A stretch of DNA of 64,000 bases from positions 25,603,398 to 25,667,397 of the forward strand of contig NC_092577.1 in assembly GCF_037975245.1 (NCBI RefSeq), written 5' to 3'. A program made the position numbers and the translations under genes. The DNA comes from Apostichopus japonicus. Taxonomy: Eukaryota > Echinodermata > Holothuroidea > Aspidochirotida > Stichopodidae. The notes under the pieces are model-generated. The model was not told the origin of the DNA. It worked only from the letters and a program-made list of their open reading frames with translations, and ran no database searches. Below are positions 61,501 to 64,000 of the stretch, one piece after another (within the stretch, counting starts at the first letter, position 1; each line of letters opens with the position of its first letter).

Positions 61501-63816
61501 CACAAACTCAAAATACACCTCACAACAGCATGCATGACCCCAGGTAAGGCTACTTCACAAACTCACAACAGCATGCATGACCCCAGGTAAGGCTACTTCA
61601 CAAACTCACAATACACCTCACGACAGCATGCATGACCCCAGGTAAGGCTACTTCACAAACTCACAATACACCTCACAACAGCATGCATGAACTCAGGTAA
61701 GGCTACTTCACAAACTCACAATACACCTCACAACAGCATGCATGACCCCAGGTAAGGCTACTTCACAAACTCACAATACACCTCACAACAGCATGCATGA
61801 CCTCAGGTGAGGCTACTTCACAAACTCACAATACACCTCACAACAGCATGCATGACCTCAGGTAAGGCTACTACACAATGCTCACAGTTCATCTCACAAC
61901 ATCATGCATGACCTCAGGTAAGGCTACTTCACAAACTCACAATACACCTCACAACAGCATGCATGACCTCAGGTGAGGCTACTACACAAACTCACAATAC
62001 ACCTCACAACAGCATGCATGACCTCAGGTAAGGCTACTTCACAAACTCACAATACACCTCACAACAGCATGCATGACCCCAGGTAAGGCTACTTCACAAA
62101 CTCACAATACACCTCACAACAGCATGCATGACCTCAGGTGAGGCTACTTCACAATCTCACAATACACCTCACAACAGCATGCATGACCTCAGGTAAGGCT
62201 ACTACACAATGCTCACAGTTCATCTCACAACAGCATGCATGACCTCAGGTAAGGCTACTTCACAAACTCACAATACACCTCACAACAGCATGCATGACCT
62301 CAGGTGAGGCTACTACACAAACTCACAATACACCTCACAACAGCATGCATGACCTCAGGTAAGGCTACTTCACAAACTCACAATACACCTCACAACAGCA
62401 TGCATGACCCCAGGTAAGGCTACTCACAAACTCACAATACACCTCACAACAGCATGCATGACCTCAGGTAAGGCTACTTCACAAACTCACAATACACCTC
62501 ACAACAGCATGCATGACCCCAGGTAAGGCTACTTCACAAACTCACAATACACCTCACAACAGCATGCATGACCTCAGGTAAGGCTACTACACAAACTCAC
62601 AATACACCTCACAACAGCATGCATGACCTCAGGTAAGGCTACTTCACAAACTCACAATACACCTCACAACAGCATGCATGACCCCAGGTAAGGCTACTTC
62701 ACAAACTCACAATACACCTCACAACAGCATGCATGACCTCAGGTAAGGCTACTTCACAAACTCACAATACACCTCACAACAGCATGCATGACCTCAGGTA
62801 AGGCTACTTCACAAACTCACAATACACCTCACAACAGCATGCATGACCCCAGGTAAGGCTACTTCACAAACTCACAATACACCTCACAACAGCATGCATG
62901 ACCTCAGGTAAGGCTACTACACAAACTCACAATACACCTCACAACAGCATGCATGACCCCAGGTAAGGCTACTTCACAAACTCACAATACACCTCACAAC
63001 AGCATGCGCATGACCTCAGGTGAGGCTACTTCTCAAACTCACAATACACCTCACAACAGCATGCATGACCTCAGTTACAACTACTAAACAATGCTCACAG
63101 TTCATCTCACAACAGCATGCATGACCTCAGGTAAGCCTACTAGATTTAACAGTTTTCACAAACTGACAACTTACAGAAAAGCTATATATTAACACAACAA
63201 AACAAGCAGATCAAACACATGTGGTTTGTAAGATCAGTTTTTTGAGTGGGTACCAATGGGAGACAGGGGAGGGGGGGGGGGGCTGGTTTTCTTGGTTTTG
63301 TAGCCATGTTTTCTGTGATGTTAGGTCATGTTAAAAGCTTGAACAGTATGCATGGTCTCAGGTATGAATCATCAGTACTAGAAGAAATGAACAGGAAAAC
63401 ATTCACAAACAGCATTACACAGGTAAGGCACAGGATTACATAGAAACACTACAGAACAGCATGGATAACCTCAGATCATACTGTTATGGAATAAACACAG
63501 CCTTAGTAACATGCCAAACTACTGGTTAGCATTCTCCAATTGACACATTTCACAATAATATGCATATATCCCCCACGCATCTATTGAAAACCTTGTGCAA
63601 CAACAAGTAGGATTGTTGACAGTCTTCTTCAGCAGATAGTCTAGGGTATAAAACCTTTGTCTGTTGCTGATGTCTTTGTTTTTCCAACAGCTCTTTTGAT
63701 GAATATTCCTCTGAGGTGAAGTCTGGTAGGCTGGAGTGGAGTCCTGTTCACAAGAGTGAGAAATTCTGGAGAGAGAACGCTCTGAGGCTGAATGAGAAAA
63801 ATTACGAACTACTCAA
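31381..63816 (+). CDS. ATP6V1H: V-type H+-ATPase V1 subunit H, first eight coding exons (3' end outside window)
   Basis: Subunit H is the peripheral-stalk/regulatory subunit of the vacuolar proton pump. It contacts the V1 and V0 sectors and is needed for coupled ATP hydrolysis in acidic organelles and the plasma membrane. Eight exons join without a phase error: 31381-31532, 34504-34693, 35947-36060, 36427-36629, 40608-40715, 55814-55898, 60676-60854, 63691-63816, giving 385 codons plus 2 nt. Landmarks matching animal subunit H are [91 protein letters not shown] and [20 protein letters not shown]. About 80-100 residues of the C-terminal domain remain downstream. The N-terminal 40 residues are not conserved, as is usual. 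The introns are unusually loaded with mobile elements and minisatellites. Confidence 0.95.
31533..34503 (+). other. ATP6V1H intron 1
   Basis: No gene is seen inside. At 31790-31880 and 32140-32660 the word TACCACGTAGCC and its variants recur many times in both strands. The remainder is AT-rich and featureless to my reading. Confidence 0.7.
32150..32660. repeat. Irregular repeat of TACCACGTAGCCA words
   Basis: About twelve occurrences of (C/T)ACCACGTAGCCA or its complement TGGCTACG.GGTA lie at irregular 40-110 bp spacing, often followed by ATTTAT or AAATCAAA. The word contains CACGTA, close to an E-box or bHLH-PAS type site. No regular period or terminal structure is visible. Confidence 0.55.
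34504..34693 (+). CDS. ATP6V1H: ATP6V1H coding exon 2
   Basis: The acceptor CTTCTTCAG leaves A to complete the Gln codon, then [12 protein letters not shown] follows. The exon ends IDDMLK before AAG|GTACGA, phase 0. It covers the start of the N-terminal armadillo-like superhelix. Confidence 0.95.
35947..36060 (+). CDS. ATP6V1H: ATP6V1H coding exon 3
   Basis: Thirty-eight codons, phase 0/0, from TTTGGCAG|GAA to CAG|GTGAGT. It encodes [15 protein letters not shown] and [20 protein letters not shown], matching the family block FLPMLNRQDPF. Confidence 0.95.
36427..36629 (+). CDS. ATP6V1H: ATP6V1H coding exon 4
   Basis: It begins [16 protein letters not shown] and ends MENEGMSV, with donor GT|GTAAGT in phase 2. 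The earlier GG|GTATGA is also donor-like but would not fit the phase of exon 5, whereas the chosen site restores the family spacing between ENEG and VLS.K exactly. Confidence 0.93.
36630..40607 (+). other. ATP6V1H intron 4
   Basis: No gene is supported. It contains the dispersed AAGCGGAGCGCCACCA repeat (38500-38640), a poly(G) run near 39892 and, at its end, the duplicated acceptor of exon 5. Introns 2 and 3 (34694-35946 and 36061-36426) are ordinary. Confidence 0.65.
38500..38640. repeat. Dispersed repeat, second copy of the 4205-4335 type
   Basis: It shares TAAGCGGAGCGCCACCA, a GGCGC block and a CAGA.ATTGCACTTCCC-like block with 4205-4335. The two copies differ by many substitutions, so both are old. 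Confidence 0.5.
40497..40651. repeat. 76-bp tandem duplication spanning the exon 5 acceptor
   Basis: The block from TTCATCATGTTTCTTTATTC through the acceptor CTCAG to CAGATCCAATAC is present twice with no differences seen, offset by 76 bp (acceptors end at 40531 and 40607). Identity of the copies points to a very recent event. Confidence 0.93.
40608..40715 (+). CDS. ATP6V1H: ATP6V1H coding exon 5 (second of two duplicated acceptors)
   Basis: After TTGCCTCAG it reads [20 protein letters not shown] and continues [16 protein letters not shown], ending ACCAA|GTAAGA in phase 2. A 76-bp tandem duplication places an identical acceptor and the first 46 or so exon bases at 40532. Only the downstream acceptor gives an uninterrupted frame. 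Confidence 0.93.
40828..41705. repeat. Minisatellite, unit about 60 bp, with a 188-bp higher-order unit
   Basis: The unit is built from AGATCTGC(T/G)TACTCAGA, ATATTGTGTGTACTT, ATCACAGGGTAGTGTAATCAT and CTACACCTGT. About 14 copies are present with small variants. Two copies of a three-unit block are offset by exactly 188 bp (41134 and 41322), showing recent amplification of a larger block. It starts about 110 bp after exon 5. Confidence 0.85.
42577..43309. mobile_element. hAT-type non-autonomous element 1
   Basis: The perfect 8-bp direct repeat ATAATTAC flanks it at 42569-42576 and 43310-43317. Termini are TAGTGTTTGCACCGG and, inverted at the other end, TAGTGTTTACACGGG. Next to each end lie runs of GGGTACCCG palindromes. 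An 8-bp duplication with TAG-type ends is the known signature of the hAT superfamily. No transposase is encoded. Confidence 0.85.
43838..44179. repeat. 27-bp tandem array, about 12.5 copies
   Basis: The unit is ATGACTCTCACTCCCACC then TGTCTCTCT, repeated with practically no variation. Because 27 is a multiple of three, both strands carry long repetitive ORFs (for example MTLTPTCLS twelve times on the plus strand). These are by-products, not genes. Confidence 0.95.
46215..46472. repeat. Left part of the 60-bp minisatellite, split by element B
   Basis: About four to five units of TGTGTTGTTCCATAGACTG, TGTATGCTGATTAGTTG and TTTATATTTACCA(T/A)ACATA. It continues without loss after the element B insertion at 51445. 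The interval 44180-46214 of the same intron holds no feature I can support. Confidence 0.9.
46478..46515 (-). other. 3' terminal stem-loop of element B
   Basis: On the minus strand, CGTGAC pairs with GTCACG across a loop that itself holds CCCGTATGACGGG. GTAAAAAG follows directly at the element end. Stem-loops of this position are recognised by the reverse transcriptase in several LINEs; that role is inference here. The same structure is found alone at 15557-15597. Confidence 0.6.
46640..50032 (-). CDS. Element B ORF2: APE endonuclease and reverse transcriptase (1130 aa)
   Basis: The chosen start is ATG at 50032 ([14 protein letters not shown]), about 20 nt after the ORF1 stop; the frame is open upstream without an ATG. 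The endonuclease domain at 1-240 has NVNG, LQETH (E40), VYAPN, GDFNC (D142, N144) and SDHD (D228, H229). The reverse transcriptase at about 440-760 has [37 protein letters not shown] and the catalytic YADD at 681-684. A Cys/His cluster [19 protein letters not shown] lies near 1030. The enzyme nicks the target and primes cDNA synthesis there. Length and order fit Tx1/L1-group LINEs. The frame shows no break. Confidence 0.93.
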   Translation of the reverse strand: MAHTFSVATLNVNGMRDHRKRSRIFQYCISMEVDCVCLQETHILEEDVPLWAYEWGGGLHASFGSSSSCGTVILLSPRQAGCATRVETDHEGRLVCILFKYPQGNISLCNVYAPNRPSARRDFFNTLPSFVPGSAPCVMVGDFNCVPDSGLDRLGASVSASPDAGITELDRFTSAHLLADVWRRIHPCSTVYTWVRPNGEDASRIDRVYAPVSFKFSGCETLSCPLSDHDTVVARFVLPSIFPIGRGLWKLNCRILGEAEFRQGFETRYKGWQTLKPAFASTSQWWDDVKLRIKRYAIQYCVNRARRRREKFSKLCAEVKFGDPSAVIALQTYLDEKYHGARVRARVEAVEAEERPSLRFYQSVSSSAGDRRVPSVRATDGTVVSDPHGIVRVYKEYYSSLFTRGNVDLSAQADLLRGISKTVPHDVNDILGGGITTVELWKALSKMKNGKSPGSDGLPREFYRTFWAIIGPDIRAVFEDAFQNGLLNQSQRMGMVILLPKSGDPLDPRNKRPITLLNVDYKLLAKALCNRLALAMPHLVGDLQTCAVKGHCIQQNLWLMRDLTDFVIERDLPCALVSLDQQKAFDMVDRGFLMNVLETSQLHPVFRKWISVLYEESFSSVIVNGFCSEVFNVERGVRQGCPLSPLLYVLFSESLSRLLERDSRLVPFVVPGGAKVKCAQYADDVTCVVSSLGSFRALSQDLSIFERATGAKLNPEKTKGLRLGSWRYRDLPFGASWSDQNIKINGIWFGYDAPGDVTWSERAEVFESRLETFGTRWLSILGKVTVVNRFVSPILWYPGAVYPIPRRVLVRLERAIFSFIWSGSTELVKRAVMYQKLEKGGLGVVHLGSKLTCLLFKQLFVAVTDPGLPCSYFLRFWGGLHLRRWVPALFSNREPHSSTPNRVVRVICSALIELPPVDLSQPALVHSSLRDKALNAIFVQGRHPVEVWRSVHSRLNGCRLRDLAWRIAHGALVTNLKRYHWRLGDGLCPRTGCDSLESTAHVFWHCSFVLNLWEWFQSLTDRLTGDRSWSVGQGFVLYGLDPPVCSVAVLQRIIYVCSVVKKLIWRNRCDVVFRGKFASWQAVLEAVKCDIRLQVEGDFRRLSRAAFFGRWCAGEGCFVSLRAGRPFVVF
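50053..51222 (-). CDS. Element B ORF1: RNA-binding CCHC protein (389 aa)
   Basis: It starts [10 protein letters not shown] at 51222. The RRM-like segment is at about 80-140 ([10 protein letters not shown]...RFGAVKAI). Three CCHC knuckles lie at 161-174, 179-192 and 198-211. A Pro/Ser/acidic linker contains a duplicated SPPASPINP segment. The end is [20 protein letters not shown]. About half of the N-terminal 210 residues match ORF1 of element A. It would package element RNA with ORF2. It is intact. Confidence 0.92.
   Translation of the reverse strand: MASRRDSKIVKLTFTGEQAVPPVQVFSILKSKGVVVPGEVDALQALQGRNTYDLRFTSDVTRQKGVTLLSGVEGLTVTPYERSVWVTVIHVGLEVRQELVATVLGRFGAVKAIKMCSYAQAPGVFNGHRQVRIDLKQDIPSFLFIAGHKAHVRYPGQPRTCFRCGETGHEAKGCPNKKCGRCLRLGHDTSACPSEVVCSLCGKEGHVFRACPSSYVFMTKSGGQAKAPSSGAPTAPEEASRKEGETGEDSLSAPPSPSPVVADPVPAPRKSPPASPINPVPAPSPPHSEADTGSPPASPINPSSSVPSPPPVSPDPETLSDDDSVVRSPEAMSDSDSGGSVIVEPKRATGTSWYDEMGEPSLKRSASSDDSDDDMSSRARLKLTESTSA
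51445..54414. repeat. Main 60-bp minisatellite in ATP6V1H intron 5
   Basis: About 50 units of roughly 55-62 bp: TACATACTGTATGTGTTGTT, a variable CC or CTTTA or CTATA, TAGACTGTGTATGCTGATTA, GTTGTTGATATTTACCA. Unit variants alternate in patches, so higher-order blocks have been copied. The palindrome ATACTGTAT is in most units. The array was longer before element B inserted. Confidence 0.95.
54569..55761. mobile_element. hAT-type non-autonomous element 2
   Basis: The perfect 8-bp repeat TCATTTAC flanks it at 54561-54568 and 55762-55769. Ends are the same as element 1 (TAGTGTTTGCACGGG and inverted TAGTGTTTACACGGG), with GGGTACCCG palindromes. It is longer because an internal block (GGCAAACCGA.GGTTAGGC to AACGAA) is repeated three or four times. 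It ends 44 bp before the acceptor of exon 6. Confidence 0.87.
55814..55898 (+). CDS. ATP6V1H: ATP6V1H coding exon 6
   Basis: The acceptor GTTCCAG precedes ATATAAT. It encodes [20 protein letters not shown] and RIILAVFR, ending AGG|GTAAGT in phase 0. It follows a 15.1 kb intron and begins only 44 bp after a hAT-type MITE duplication. Confidence 0.95.
56985..57365. repeat. Region with repeated CCCGTACGTCACA words
   Basis: CCGTACGTCACATTTTGT, CCCGTACGTCACATTTTT, TGACGTACGGGACAT and CCCGTACGTCACAC occur within 380 bp. The word carries a CRE-like TACGTCA. No longer unit repeats. The rest of intron 6 outside the Penelope element (55899-58409) has a poly(T) run at 56290-56395 and nothing else I can name. 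Confidence 0.45.
58638..60221 (-). CDS. Penelope-type reverse transcriptase with GIY-YIG endonuclease, N-terminally truncated
   Basis: The open frame runs from 60263, but its first 14 or so codons are antisense to the element's own 3' end, so real element sequence starts near 60221. RT motifs: [24 protein letters not shown] (catalytic D), [20 protein letters not shown] and [11 protein letters not shown] (YVDD at 237-240 counted from 60263). After a linker comes a GIY-YIG-type module: [20 protein letters not shown], then [10 protein letters not shown] and [14 protein letters not shown]. It lacks the N-terminal RT part of complete Penelope proteins. No stop or frameshift interrupts the rest. 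Confidence 0.88.
   Translation of the reverse strand, partial: LILIKVDEIKVDEGKVHPIISKENSIVRYLNRNVKNFLPDIIFKNLIPSGSQPGKIYGLAKVHKENTPLRPVVSMISTAEYKLAKYLVNIIKVSMPTTYMLDSTASFIERLDSFNFKPSHKLVSYDVVSLFTNIPLNETIDIVCEYVYRQDSRPSYPKEVFKKLLQIATGGYFLHKGKLYCQIDGVTMGSPLGPVLANFFLAHLENSFMTHSTDYGPMLYLRYVDDIFCVFNSLDHVHSFLGFLNQLHPNLKFTHEIGPKHLAFLDTEVCLPSETNSSYSSMVYRKPTNTNVILNFHAICPWVWKIGLINCFLNRAFVVCSNWSLFHTEVSKLKEILHHNGYPSRILEECVYKFLNKKLSSEVDNQDKDDDSKYMITIPFIGHPSLNLKRSLTKHFRGVNKKCIIVFKTFKVSNYFSLKDKTPMALKANVIYSFEGSCDKNQTYIGKTKRHLATRVKEHLSDKSAIYEHITHCIDCRSANITNFSVIDSGYTDFEIKIKEALYIKKLKPVLNNQLFQHGSSFILNLF
60399..60440 (+). ncRNA. Hammerhead-ribozyme-like core in the inverted terminal copy
   Basis: CTGACGAG, then GAAGAT, loop GTGAA, ATCTTC, then GAAAACG. 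The two six-base arms pair as stem II between CUGANGA and GAAA core boxes. Penelope terminal repeats are known to carry hammerhead motifs. One extra G follows the first box and I could not close stem III with a cleavage triplet, so activity is doubtful. The reverse copy lies near 58510-58550. Confidence 0.4.
60676..60854 (+). CDS. ATP6V1H: ATP6V1H coding exon 7
   Basis: The acceptor CTTTATCAAG precedes AACCTGATT. It encodes [40 protein letters not shown] and [19 protein letters not shown], ending CTCAG|GTAAGG in phase 2. Its last 23 bases and donor are the seed of the minisatellite that follows. Reading on past the donor meets a stop at once (AGG TAA). Confidence 0.95.
60831..63140. repeat. 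55-bp minisatellite built from the end of exon 7 and its splice donor
   Basis: The unit reads CACAACAGCATGCATGACC, TCAG, GTAAGG or GTGAGG, then CTACTTCACAAACTCACAAT and ACACCT. The first 23 bases are the 3' end of ATP6V1H exon 7 and the next six are its donor. About 42 units are present, some shortened to about 38 bp. Donor variants GTAAGG and GTGAGG and the TC/CC variant before CAGG are patterned across the array. Confidence 0.97.
63437..63474 (+). pseudogene. Relic copy of the exon 7 end
   Basis: GAAACACTACAGAACAGCAT, then GGATAACCTCAG, matches the last 32 bases of exon 7 with a few changes, and extends further 5' than the minisatellite unit. The donor after it is lost (CAGATC). A second, weaker copy, AACAGTATGCATGGTCTCAG then GTATGA, lies at 63340-63364. 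Confidence 0.6.
63691..63816 (+). CDS. ATP6V1H: ATP6V1H coding exon 8
   Basis: The acceptor TTTTTCCAACAG leaves C to complete Ser. It encodes [20 protein letters not shown] and [20 protein letters not shown], ending CTCAA|GTAAGT in phase 2. This is the most conserved stretch of subunit H seen here and settles the identification. Confidence 0.97.
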
Positions 63817-64000
63817 GTAAGTATATTTAGGGACGGTGCATATATATGGGCAGCTCTTTCATAGTGGGATCATGATATAAAATGTGTTGATTGTGCTTGT
63901 TTGGCTAATTTACAAGCTACTGGTTACCTGTTAGTGTAACTGTTGTGAGTGCTGGTACAGTCCAGTCCTAAGGTGGATCCTTCATATAGAATTTCATTGG

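Noticed and set aside
60831-63140. CRISPR array
   Set aside because: Units are head-to-tail with no unique spacers, and the DNA is eukaryotic; it is a minisatellite. The same applies to 40828-41705 and 51445-54414.

Overview
This is nuclear DNA of an animal. Genes are split into short exons with GT-AG introns, and a large share of the window is transposable elements and minisatellites. The SINE, LINE and Penelope content, the TAGGCCTA-rich stretches and the divergence of the one clear orthologue suggest a marine invertebrate, possibly a deuterostome such as an echinoderm. That placement is inference.

Layout. 1-4163: two copies of a retroposon that encodes only an ORF1 (called element A here), the second joined to a 5' fragment of a related complete LINE (element B). 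4792-14300: a 9.5 kb unit with inverted termini CACTCT(A/T)AAAACAC and a TA duplication. It carries, on the minus strand, a multi-exon gene resembling the SAMD3-like proteins of fish and invertebrates. No transposase is recognisable in it. 14300-16850: small fold-back and LINE-tail fragments. 16847-18694: an intact element A copy with a perfect 16-bp target-site duplication, sitting inside a tRNA-type SINE. 20001-20655: the last two exons of an unrecognised plus-strand gene, with a duplicated terminal exon behind it. 22575-25440: a palindromic element, a hAT transposase relic and a decayed element B. 25588-28515: a tentative minus-strand gene with a long AGGTCA-rich repeat in its intron.

31381 to the right edge: the first eight coding exons of the V-type H+-ATPase subunit H gene (ATP6V1H) on the plus strand, 385 codons plus 2 nt, with the 3' end beyond the window. 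Its introns hold a 60-bp minisatellite interrupted by a full-length element B with both ORFs open, two hAT-type MITEs with perfect 8-bp duplications, a 27-bp array, a Penelope-like element with a GIY-YIG endonuclease, and a 2.3 kb minisatellite whose 55-bp unit copies the end of exon 7 plus its splice donor.

How the parts relate. Element B encodes a CCHC ORF1 and an endonuclease/reverse-transcriptase ORF2. Element A keeps an open ORF1 homologous to B's and a similar 3' tail but has no ORF2, so it looks like a HAL1-type parasite of the B machinery. Exon phases for ATP6V1H and for the SAMD3-like gene were checked junction by junction and are consistent, except where noted.
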